NCBI GenBank assembly: GCA_947469815.1
Contig: CANIRI010000026.1
Coordinates: forward strand, 1-13,227
Direction of reading: 5' to 3'
Source: Comamonadaceae bacterium
Lineage (GTDB): Bacteria; Pseudomonadota; Gammaproteobacteria; Burkholderiales; Burkholderiaceae_C
Length of the DNA stretch: 13,227 nucleotides
Positions 6,878-13,227 of the stretch are shown here, piece after piece. Positions within the stretch are counted from its first letter, which is position 1. Each line of letters opens with the position of its first letter. Both the position numbers and the translations under genes were made by a program. Below the pieces are notes generated by a model. That model saw only the letters and a list, made by a program, of their open reading frames with translations. It was not told the DNA's origin and did no database searches.

Positions 6878-7243
6878 TTAGCTGATCAACAGGGCCGCGA
6901 CGGCGCGTCGCCCCTCGCCCACCAGAAAGTTGTAGGTTCGACAGGCCGCCTGGGTGTCCATGGTCTCTACGCCTATGCGCTGCGCGTACAGGCTTTTGAG
7001 CAAGGCGGGCGCGGGAAACCGCAGGGTCAGGCCGCTCCCAAAAATCACCAGTTCGGGGTCTAGTGCGGCCAGTTGTTCGAAGTCGTCGGCCTTCAAGGCC
7101 GCGAAGCCGGGACACGCCCAGGCTGAGAGAACGGTATGCCCGATGACCAGGCTGTGTTCAAAACGCTGGCCGTTGACGGCAACCCAGCCCGCGCCATAGC
7201 CGGTGACGGCGTTGCCGCTGGTGGCATCTGCTTGGAACTTCAT
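6878..7243 (-). CDS. Mth938-like domain (DUF498) protein
   Basis: This small cytoplasmic protein belongs to the Mth938/AAMDC/NDUFAF3-like fold family. Eukaryotic relatives include a complex I assembly factor; the bacterial role is not established. The 121-residue product has the family's pattern: a central VIGHTVLSAW strand-turn, LDPELVIFGSG, RFPAPALLKSLYAQRIGVE and the conserved MDTQAACRTYNFLVGEGRRA end. The ATG at 7243 (MKFQAD) starts the family domain. An open frame extends 47 codons further upstream but overlaps the divergent alaA start and has no family sequence, so I rejected it. No Shine-Dalgarno precedes the ATG, so translation may be leaderless-like or the start could be slightly off. 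It precedes bcp on the same strand with a 165-nt gap. Confidence 0.9.
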   Translation of the reverse strand: MKFQADATSGNAVTGYGAGWVAVNGQRFEHSLVIGHTVLSAWACPGFAALKADDFEQLAALDPELVIFGSGLTLRFPAPALLKSLYAQRIGVETMDTQAACRTYNFLVGEGRRAVAALLIS

Positions 7244-7349
7244 GTTGGTGCGGGTTGGGTTGGGCGGTGCCGAAGGACGGGCGATTGTGTTCCAATTATC
7301 GGCTTCATCAACCCGCAGCGCCGATATGCATCCCGCCCAAGGAGGGACC
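7244..7349. promoter_or_regulatory. Divergent intergenic region between the Mth938-like gene and alaA
   Basis: These 106 bp must hold both divergent promoters. On the minus strand GATAAT (7300-7295) matches a -10 box at 5 of 6 positions, 52 nt before the Mth938-like start, with no good -35. A perfect 7-bp inverted repeat, TATCGGC (7297-7303) and GCCGATA (7320-7326), overlaps that box and ends 12 nt before the alaA Shine-Dalgarno. It may be an operator or an RNA hairpin. No clear plus-strand -35/-10 pair was found. Confidence 0.35.
7339..7345 (+). promoter_or_regulatory. Shine-Dalgarno that fixes the TTG start of alaA
   Basis: AAGGAGG is a perfect anti-16S match 4 nt before the TTG at 7350. 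It lies inside the reading frame downstream of the only nearby ATG (7326), which has no Shine-Dalgarno, so it decides for the TTG. Confidence 0.85.
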
Positions 7350-8582
7350 TTGAAACCCGTTCTTAAATCCGCCAAGCTGGCCAACGTGTGTTACGACATA
7401 CGTGGTCCCATCATGGACCGTGCCCGCCAGATGGAAGAGGAGGGGCAAAAAATCATCAAGCTCAATATCGGCAATCTGGCGGTATTCGGTTTCGATGCGC
7501 CCGAAGAAATCCAACAGGACATGGTGCGCAACCTATCCAACGCATCCGGGTATTCCGATAGCAAAGGTATTTTCGCGGCGCGCAAAGCGGTGATGCACGA
7601 GACCCAAAAGCAGCATATTCACGGCGTGACGCTGGACGATATTTATCTGGGCAATGGGGCCAGCGAGCTGATTGTCATGGCGACCAATGCATTGCTGGAC
7701 GATGGCGATGAGCTGCTACTACCCGCGCCCGACTACCCCTTGTGGACGGCGGCTGCCAGCCTATCGGGCGGGAAACCCGTGCATTACCTGTGCGATGAGT
7801 CGCAAGGCTGGGCACCGAATTTGGACGATATACGCGCCAAGATCACACCGCGCACCAAGGGCATTGTGGTGATCAACCCCAACAACCCCACCGGCGCGCT
7901 GTACACCGATGCGACGTTGCACGCCATTGTGAATATGGCCCGTCAACATGGTCTGGTTATTTTTGCTGACGAGGTCTACGACAAAGTGCTGTACGACGGC
8001 GTACGCCATACGGCGATAGGCTCATTGAGTACCGATGTACTGACGCTGACTTTCAACTCGCTGTCCAAGAGTTACCGCTCCTGTGGCTACCGCGCGGGGT
8101 GGATGGTGGTCTCGGGCGACAAGCGCCATGCGAGGGACTACATTGAAGGGCTGAACATGCTCTCCAATATGCGGCTGTGCCCCAATGTGCCGGGCCAGTA
8201 CGCGGTACAGACCGCGCTTGGCGGCTACCAAAGCATTGACGATCTGGTGGGCGAGGGTGGGCGTTTGCGGCGTCAGCGCGATTTGGCGTATGAATTGATC
8301 ACGGCGATTCCAGGCGTGAGCTGCGTCAAACCGGTGGCGGCGCTGTACATGTTTGCGCGATTGGACCCGGCCACCTACCCGATTGCAGATGATCGCGAAT
8401 TTTTCCTCGACTTGCTCAATGAGACGCGCGTGATGCTGGTGCAGGGCACCGGCTTCAACTGGGCCGCGCCGGACCATTTCCGCATCGTCTTTTTGCCCCA
8501 CGAGGACGATTTGCGCGAGGCCATAGCCCGCATTGCCCGCTTTCTCGCGAATTACCGCCAAACCCACGCACAGGCTGCCTAA
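7350..8582 (+). CDS. alaA: Alanine transaminase AlaA (class I/II PLP aminotransferase)
   Basis: AlaA transfers an amino group between glutamate and pyruvate to make alanine, using pyridoxal phosphate. The 410-residue product closely follows E. coli AlaA as I recall it: KLANVCYDIRGPI at the N terminus, LNIGNLAVFGFDAPEEI, YSDSKGIFAARKAV, PAPDYPLWTAA, INPNNPTGA, FADEVYDK and LYMFARLD. The PLP-binding lysine is Lys240 in LSKSYR. The TTG start with AAGGAGG gives the same N-terminal register as E. coli. An in-frame ATG at 7326 would add 8 residues (MHPAQGGT) without a Shine-Dalgarno. It heads a tight plus-strand unit, with hom starting 8 nt after its stop. The exact amino donor or acceptor range is inferred from family. 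Confidence 0.95.
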   Translation: MKPVLKSAKLANVCYDIRGPIMDRARQMEEEGQKIIKLNIGNLAVFGFDAPEEIQQDMVRNLSNASGYSDSKGIFAARKAVMHETQKQHIHGVTLDDIYLGNGASELIVMATNALLDDGDELLLPAPDYPLWTAAASLSGGKPVHYLCDESQGWAPNLDDIRAKITPRTKGIVVINPNNPTGALYTDATLHAIVNMARQHGLVIFADEVYDKVLYDGVRHTAIGSLSTDVLTLTFNSLSKSYRSCGYRAGWMVVSGDKRHARDYIEGLNMLSNMRLCPNVPGQYAVQTALGGYQSIDDLVGEGGRLRRQRDLAYELITAIPGVSCVKPVAALYMFARLDPATYPIADDREFFLDLLNETRVMLVQGTGFNWAAPDHFRIVFLPHEDDLREAIARIARFLANYRQTHAQAA

Positions 8583-8590
8583 ATTCAACC

Positions 8591-9931
8591 ATGTCGATTA
8601 AGCTTTCTTTGAAACCCATACAAGTCGGTCTTTTGGGTATCGGTACCGTCGGCAGCGGAACCTTCCGCGTGTTGCAACGCAACCAGGAGGAAATCAAACG
8701 CCGTGCCGGACGGGGTATTGAGATTGGCATCGTCGCCGCACGCGACTTGGTGCGCGCGCGCAGCCTGATCGGGCCGGACACCCGACTGACCGCTGATCCT
8801 TTTGAGGTGGTCAACCACCCCGACGTGGAAATTGTGGTTGAAGTCATTGGTGGCACGACGCTGGCCAAAGAGCTGGTCATGCGCGCTATCGCCAACGGCA
8901 AGCATGTGGTGACGGCCAACAAAGCCTTGCTCGCCGAACACGGCAATGAGGTCTTCGCGGCCGCACAAAAGCACGGCGTGATGGTGGCGTTTGAAGGCGC
9001 GGTGGCGGTGAGCATTCCCATCATCAAGGCCTTGCGCGAGGGGCTTTCTGGCAACCGCATTGAGTGGGTGGCCGGCATCATCAACGGCACTACGAATTTT
9101 ATTTTGAGCGAGATGCGCGACAAAGGTCTGGGCTTTGACACCGTGCTGGCGCAGGCGCAAGCGCTGGGTTACGCCGAAGCCGACCCGAGTTTTGATATCG
9201 AAGGTTTTGACGCGGCGCACAAGGCCACCATCCTGTCCTCGGTGGCTTTCGGCATCCCGATCCAGTTCAAGCCCGACCATGTGGAAGGTATCACCCAACT
9301 CGCGGCAGCGGACATTACCTACGCTTTCCAGATGGGCTACCGCATCAAGCTGCTCGGTATTGCCAAGCGTACCGGCCAGGGAATTGAGCTGCGCGTCCAT
9401 CCCACGCTCATTCCGGCCAAGCGCCTCCTGGCCAATGTGGAGGGTTCGATGAACGGCATCATGGTCAAGAGTGACGCGGCCGGGATCACCATGTACTACG
9501 GTGCGGGTGCCGGGTCCGAGCAGACCGCCTCGGCCGTGATTGCCGATCTGGTGGATGTGGCGCGCTTGCACACGGCGGACGCCGCGCAGCGCGTGCCCCA
9601 TTTGGCTTTCCAGCCCGACGCCATGAGCTCCGAGCCCGTGTTGCCCATGAGCGCGGTAGTCACCAGCTATTACCTGCGATTGCGGGTGGCCGACCAGGCC
9701 GGTGTACTGGCCAAAGTGGCCGGTATCCTGGCTGATTGCGATATCAGCATCGATGCGGTGATTCAGCGTGAGGCCGATGAGATCGACAGCGACAACGCGG
9801 CGCAGACCGACCTGATCATCCTCACCCACGACTGTGTGGAATCGCGCATGGACACGGCGCTGGCGCGCATGCAAACCTTGCCCACCGTGCTGCAAAAAAT
9901 CGTGCGCATCCGCAAAGAAGAGCTGGCCTGA
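8591..9931 (+). CDS. hom: Homoserine dehydrogenase
   Basis: The enzyme reduces aspartate semialdehyde to homoserine with NAD(P)H, the branch point toward threonine and methionine. The 446-residue product has the N-terminal Rossmann motif GIGTVG (residues 16-21), then HVVTANKALLAEHG, INGTTNFILSEM, the YAEADPSFDIEGFDAAHK catalytic region and a YYGAGAGSEQTASAV dimerisation-side motif. A C-terminal ACT domain (about residue 360 to 440, YYLRLRVADQAGVLAKVAG) is the usual site of threonine feedback control. It is the monofunctional form, with no aspartate kinase fused. No Shine-Dalgarno stands before the ATG, and the gap to alaA is 8 nt, so translation is probably coupled. thrC follows after 7 nt. 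Confidence 0.98.
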   Translation: MSIKLSLKPIQVGLLGIGTVGSGTFRVLQRNQEEIKRRAGRGIEIGIVAARDLVRARSLIGPDTRLTADPFEVVNHPDVEIVVEVIGGTTLAKELVMRAIANGKHVVTANKALLAEHGNEVFAAAQKHGVMVAFEGAVAVSIPIIKALREGLSGNRIEWVAGIINGTTNFILSEMRDKGLGFDTVLAQAQALGYAEADPSFDIEGFDAAHKATILSSVAFGIPIQFKPDHVEGITQLAAADITYAFQMGYRIKLLGIAKRTGQGIELRVHPTLIPAKRLLANVEGSMNGIMVKSDAAGITMYYGAGAGSEQTASAVIADLVDVARLHTADAAQRVPHLAFQPDAMSSEPVLPMSAVVTSYYLRLRVADQAGVLAKVAGILADCDISIDAVIQREADEIDSDNAAQTDLIILTHDCVESRMDTALARMQTLPTVLQKIVRIRKEELA

Positions 9932-9938
9932 CTTTCTT

Positions 9939-11378
9939 ATGTTGTATTTCTCGACCCGCGCTACGGCCACCGCCGGGCAAAGCGCTCCCGCCGGACGGCG
10001 GTTTTGCGACATTCTTTTAGAAGGGCTCGCACCCGATGGCGGCTTGTACCTGCCTCAAAGCTACCCGCAGATTGACGGCGCAACGCTGAACCGCTGGCGC
10101 GGCTTGGACTACGCCGATTTGGCGTTTGAAATTCTTTCGCTGTATGTCGACGACATTCCGGCAGACGACCTGCGCGCGCTGTGTCGCAAAACCTACACGC
10201 CAGCGGTTTTCGGCACGCCCCAAATCGCGCCATTGACCCGGCTCGAAGATGGCCTGTATCTGCTGGGCCTGTCTAACGGACCGACGCTGGCCTTCAAAGA
10301 CATGGCCATGCAGCTGCTGGGCAATTTGTTCGAGTACCACCTGGCGCGCCAAGGCGAGGAACTGAATATTTTTGGCGCGACCAGCGGCGACACCGGCAGC
10401 GCCGCCGAATACGCCATGCGCGGTAAAAAAGGCGTGCGCGTCTTCATGACCAGCCCGCAAGGCCGCATGAGCCCCTTTCAACAGGCGCAGATGTTCAGCC
10501 TGATGGACGACAACATCATCAACATCGCAGTCAAAGGCGTGTTTGACGACTGCCAGGACCTGGTCAAAGGCGTCTCCGGCGATCTGGACTTCAAGCGGCG
10601 CTACCGTATCGGTACCGTGAATTCGATCAATTGGGCGCGCCTGATGGCGCAAGTGGTGTATTACTTTTCCGGCTACTTGCAAGCCACCACCGACAACAGC
10701 CAGCGCGTCAGCTTTTGCGTGCCCAGCGGAAACTTCGGCAACGTGTGCGCCGGCCATGTGGCCCGGATGATGGGCCTGCCGATCGACAAGCTGGTGGTTG
10801 CGACAAACGAAAACGATGTGCTGGACGAATTTTTCCGCACCGGTGTTTACCGGGTGCGGGGCACGGCCGACACCCACGAGACGTCCAGCCCTTCCATGGA
10901 TATTTCCAAGGCCAGCAACTTCGAACGCTTCATATTTGATTTGCTGGGACGCGACGGGGCTCGCACCAAAGCCTTGTTTCGCGACGCCATTGCCAGCGCC
11001 GGACGCTTTGATTTGGGTGGCGATCCGGCTTTTGCCCAAGCGGCTTCGCGCTATGGTTTTTCCAGCGGAAAAAGCACCCACGTGCAGCGGCTGGCAACTA
11101 TCCGCGATTGCGCGGCGCGCTATGGCATGGTGATAGACACCCATACCGCTGATGGCCTGAAAGTGGCGCAGGAGCAACGCGCGGCCGGCGTTCCCATGCT
11201 GGTGTTGGAAACGGCTTTGCCCATCAAATTTGCCGCGACCATCGTCGAAGCCTTGGGCCGCGAACCCGACCGGCCCGCGCGCTTTGAGGGGATTGAGGCG
11301 CTCCCCAAACGCGTGCTGCATATGGATGCGGATCTCGCAGCCGTCAAAGCGCTGATTGCCCGCACCTGCGAGGCCTGA
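9939..11378 (+). CDS. thrC: Threonine synthase
   Basis: ThrC converts O-phosphohomoserine to threonine using PLP. The 479-residue product is the long (fold-type II) form of the beta- and gammaproteobacteria. It begins MLYFSTRATA with the substrate-domain segment LAPDGGLYLP. The PLP lysine is Lys120 in LAFKDMAMQ. FGATSGDTGSAAEYAMRGK, QGRMSPFQ, GTVNSINWARLMAQ and the phosphate-binding PSGNFGN motif follow. The frame is open further upstream into hom, but ATG 9939 gives the family N terminus. Its Shine-Dalgarno is weak (AAAGAAGAG at 9914-9922, 16 nt away). It directly follows hom; the intervening enzyme, homoserine kinase (thrB), is not in the window. Confidence 0.98.
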   Translation: MLYFSTRATATAGQSAPAGRRFCDILLEGLAPDGGLYLPQSYPQIDGATLNRWRGLDYADLAFEILSLYVDDIPADDLRALCRKTYTPAVFGTPQIAPLTRLEDGLYLLGLSNGPTLAFKDMAMQLLGNLFEYHLARQGEELNIFGATSGDTGSAAEYAMRGKKGVRVFMTSPQGRMSPFQQAQMFSLMDDNIINIAVKGVFDDCQDLVKGVSGDLDFKRRYRIGTVNSINWARLMAQVVYYFSGYLQATTDNSQRVSFCVPSGNFGNVCAGHVARMMGLPIDKLVVATNENDVLDEFFRTGVYRVRGTADTHETSSPSMDISKASNFERFIFDLLGRDGARTKALFRDAIASAGRFDLGGDPAFAQAASRYGFSSGKSTHVQRLATIRDCAARYGMVIDTHTADGLKVAQEQRAAGVPMLVLETALPIKFAATIVEALGREPDRPARFEGIEALPKRVLHMDADLAAVKALIARTCEA

Positions 11379-11394
11379 AGTCCGCCTCCAATCC

Positions 11395-12636
11395 ATGACC
11401 GCGCGCCCGCCGCTCAAACCACTGGACGAGGCGCTGGCGCAGCTGCTGGCTGCGGTCGTACCGCTTGACGCCGTTGAGCGCGTTGCGACATTGGATGCCG
11501 ATGGCCGCGTGCTCGCGCAGGATGTGGTGTCTGCCTTGCACTTGCCGCCGCAGGACAACAGTTCCATGGACGGCTATGCCCTGCGCTGCGCCGATGTGGC
11601 GCAGGTAGGAACGGTGTTGCCCCAAAGCCAACGCATTGCGGCAGGCATGGCCGCGCAGCCTTTGGCGGCCGGGACGCTGGCGCGTATCTTCACGGGCGCG
11701 CCGCTGCCCCCCGGTGCCGACGCGGTGCTGATGCAAGAGGATTGCACCCTTGTCAACGCCACCGATGGCGCACTGCCGCAAGTCCGCGTCAACGCCTTGC
11801 CGCAAGCCGGCCAATGGATTCGCCGCGCGGGTGAAGACGTGGCGCGCGGTGCTGTGGTGCTGGCCGCTGGAACCCGCTTGGGGCCTGCGGAGTTGGGGCA
11901 GGCGGCTGGTGTGGGCATGGACAGCCTGCAGGTGGTGAGGCGTCCGCGTGTGGCTTTGTTTTCCACCGGCGACGAGCTGGTGATGCCAGGCGCCTGCGCG
12001 CCCGCAGACATGCCGCCGGGCGCGATTTACAACTCCAACCGGTTTTTCCTGGTGGCCTTGCTGCGGCGTTTGGGTTGCGATGTGACGGACCTGGGCATCG
12101 TGCCTGACCAACGCGCTGCGACTATTGATGCGCTGGCCAAAGCGGCGCGCACCCACGATGTCATCGTGACCAGCGGTGGCGTGTCGGTCGGTGAAGAGGA
12201 CCACATCAAACCTGCGGTGCAGCAACTCGGTAGCCTGGACTTGTGGCAAATCGCGATCAAGCCGGGCAAGCCTTTTGCCCACGGCCGCATCGGACAGGCG
12301 CATTTTGTGGGCCTGCCGGGCAACCCGGTTTCCAGTTTCGTCACCTTTTTGTTGTTGGTCCGTCCCATGCTCATCAAGCTGCAGGGCGCGGCTGATGCAG
12401 GCTTGCGCGGGGTGCCCACGCGGGCTGACTTCGATTGGAGCCGCCCGGATAAGCGCCAGGAATTTTTGCGGGTACGACGCAATATGGCCGGTGGTTTAGA
12501 TTTGTTTCCAAACCAGAGTTCGGGCGTTTTGACCTCGCTGGTTTGGGGTGACGGATTGGTCAACGTGCCGCCTGCGCAGGCGATTGCGCCGGGTGATATG
12601 GTCTCGTATCTGAGCTTTGCGGAGTTGCTGGCATGA
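11395..12636 (+). CDS. moeA: Molybdopterin molybdenumtransferase MoeA
   Basis: MoeA inserts molybdate into adenylated molybdopterin to form active molybdenum cofactor. The 413-residue product (411 in E. coli) has in order: DNSSMDGYAL near residue 55, RIFTGAPLPPGADAVLMQED, RRAGEDVARG, VALFSTGDELV, AIYNSNRFF, VIVTSGGVSVGEEDH (the MoaB/Mog-like molybdopterin-binding domain), IKPGKPFAHGRI, FVGLPGNPVSS, and a small C-terminal beta domain ending GDMVSYLSFAELLA. ATG 11395 lies 16 nt after thrC. A TTG at 11356 would add 13 non-conserved residues and overlap thrC, so I rejected it. The Shine-Dalgarno is weak. The stop overlaps the moaD start as ATGA. Confidence 0.97.
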   Translation: MTARPPLKPLDEALAQLLAAVVPLDAVERVATLDADGRVLAQDVVSALHLPPQDNSSMDGYALRCADVAQVGTVLPQSQRIAAGMAAQPLAAGTLARIFTGAPLPPGADAVLMQEDCTLVNATDGALPQVRVNALPQAGQWIRRAGEDVARGAVVLAAGTRLGPAELGQAAGVGMDSLQVVRRPRVALFSTGDELVMPGACAPADMPPGAIYNSNRFFLVALLRRLGCDVTDLGIVPDQRAATIDALAKAARTHDVIVTSGGVSVGEEDHIKPAVQQLGSLDLWQIAIKPGKPFAHGRIGQAHFVGLPGNPVSSFVTFLLLVRPMLIKLQGAADAGLRGVPTRADFDWSRPDKRQEFLRVRRNMAGGLDLFPNQSSGVLTSLVWGDGLVNVPPAQAIAPGDMVSYLSFAELLA

Positions 12637-12884
12637 AGGTACAGATCAAGTATTTCGCATCGATCCGTGAGGCTATCGGTCGCAGCGGTGAAGAATGGGA
12701 GACCGGCGCAGCCACGCTGGCGCAACTGCGCGCCGAGTTGCTGGCCCGCGGCGGTGCCTATGCCGAGGCCCTGGCCCCGGGGCGCGCCTTGCGCATGGCG
12801 CTGAACCAGGTGATGGCCGACGAGGCTGCGGCCTTGACGGCAGGTGCCGAAGTGGCTTTTTTCCCGCCAGTGACCGGGGGCTGA
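12633..12884 (+). CDS. moaD: Molybdopterin synthase sulfur carrier subunit MoaD
   Basis: MoaD is the small ubiquitin-like subunit of molybdopterin synthase. Its C-terminal Gly-Gly is adenylated by MoeB and thiocarboxylated, then gives sulfur to precursor Z in the MoaE active site. The 83-residue product is normal in length, begins MKVQIKYFASIREAIGRSGE, and ends VAFFPPVTGG with the required di-glycine. GGAG (12621-12624) lies 8 nt before the ATG. The ATG overlaps the moeA stop by 4 nt, indicating translational coupling. moaE follows after 5 nt. Confidence 0.97.
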   Translation: MKVQIKYFASIREAIGRSGEEWETGAATLAQLRAELLARGGAYAEALAPGRALRMALNQVMADEAAALTAGAEVAFFPPVTGG

Positions 12885-12889
12885 AAGCT

Positions 12890-13227
12890 GTGGCCCAAAC
12901 AGCCCGCGTGCGCATCCAAACCCAGGACTTTGACCTTGGCGCGGAAGTGGCGGCGCTGCGCGGTTCTGATGCCCGGGTGGGTGCGGTCTGCAGCTTTGTG
13001 GGTACGGTCCGTGACCGCAACGCGGGTGGCCCGGGCGACATCCGTTCACTGGAACTGGAGCACTACCCCGGCATGACCGAGCGCGCGATTGAGGCCATGA
13101 TTGACGCCGCCCACGCCCGCTTTGACATACTGGACGCGCGCGTTATTCATCGCATTGGTCTCTTGCAGCCCCTGGACCAGATCGTGCTGGTGGCTGTGAC
13201 CTCGGCGCACCGGGGGGAGAGCTTCCA
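12890..13227 (+). CDS. moaE: Molybdopterin synthase catalytic subunit MoaE (3' end outside window)
   Basis: MoaE forms the catalytic half of molybdopterin synthase with MoaD and turns precursor Z into molybdopterin. About 112 residues are present. They include AVCSFVGTVRDRN (conserved Arg of the active site), LELEHYPGMTE, VIHRIG and VAVTSAHRGESF. The catalytic lysines further along are beyond the window edge. The start is GTG 12890, 5 nt after moaD. A later in-frame GTG at 12908 is possible. No strong Shine-Dalgarno is visible apart from a G-run at 12876-12880. Position behind moaD supports the call. Confidence 0.96.
   Translation, partial: MAQTARVRIQTQDFDLGAEVAALRGSDARVGAVCSFVGTVRDRNAGGPGDIRSLELEHYPGMTERAIEAMIDAAHARFDILDARVIHRIGLLQPLDQIVLVAVTSAHRGESF

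Noticed and set aside
7203..7349. Longer N terminus for alaA
   Set aside because: It would overlap the divergent Mth938-like gene, adds about 49 non-conserved residues and ignores the perfect Shine-Dalgarno at 7339-7345.
7244..7384. Longer N terminus for the Mth938-like protein
   Set aside because: The extra 47 residues show no family similarity and would run over the alaA start and its Shine-Dalgarno.
8585..10012. Long antisense open frame of 475 codons covering hom
   Set aside because: It mirrors the hom coding region, is rich in His/Arg/Gly/Gln with no family motif, and arises from GC-rich codon use on the real strand. hom is unambiguous.
10017..11567. Long antisense open frame of 516 codons covering thrC and the start of moeA
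   Set aside because: It is a shadow of thrC with no domain-like sequence and no supporting start signals. The end-to-end pairing with the hom antisense frame follows from codon bias.
1..13227. Mobile element, CRISPR array, defence system, tRNA or prophage
   Set aside because: Genes are contiguous core functions with normal lengths and small gaps. I saw no direct-repeat array, transposase, integrase, tRNA cloverleaf or compositional break.

Overview
The window is ordinary-looking, GC-rich bacterial chromosome packed with core genes. Gene order (ppsA | rpsF-priB-rpsR-rplI-dnaB | PIN-PhoH | bcp | Mth938-like | alaA-hom-thrC-moeA-moaD-moaE) and the protein sequences point to a betaproteobacterium of the order Burkholderiales, most likely family Comamonadaceae (Rhodoferax/Polaromonas-like). 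This is a judgement from recalled sequences and synteny, not a search. There are no tRNA or rRNA genes, CRISPR arrays, insertion sequences, phage genes or frameshifted genes. Both ends cut through genes (ppsA on the left, moaE on the right).

Region 1 (1-1321) is the C-terminal half of phosphoenolpyruvate synthase, a gluconeogenic enzyme. Region 2 (1322-2851) is a ribosomal protein operon: S6, the primosomal OB-fold protein PriB, S18 and L9. It is preceded by a 90-nt leader with two adjacent hairpins, a plausible site for S6:S18 autoregulation. A strong intrinsic terminator follows rplI, and the dnaB ribosome binding site lies directly after its T-tract, so dnaB (2944-4344) is either separately promoted or fed by read-through. 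PriB (replication restart) and DnaB (replicative helicase) thus sit in one cluster with ribosomal proteins.

Region 3 (4341-7243) is on the minus strand. A PIN-PhoH ATPase converges on dnaB with a 4-nt stop-codon overlap. Upstream of it are a PrxQ/BCP peroxiredoxin with its own terminator and a small Mth938-like domain protein.

Region 4 (7350-13227) runs divergently on the plus strand as a tightly packed unit. It holds alanine transaminase AlaA (TTG start behind a perfect Shine-Dalgarno), homoserine dehydrogenase and threonine synthase (two steps of the threonine branch), then molybdenum cofactor genes moeA, moaD and moaE. Intergenic gaps are -4 to 16 nt, and most of the downstream genes lack a good Shine-Dalgarno, which suggests translational coupling. 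The unit joins amino-acid metabolism to the last steps of molybdopterin synthesis. MoaD and MoaE form molybdopterin synthase, and MoeA inserts molybdate.

I found no undescribed system. The items worth a second look are small: leader and operator-like structures, unusual starts, a gene overlap, a missing resolving cysteine and one sub-60-residue ORF.
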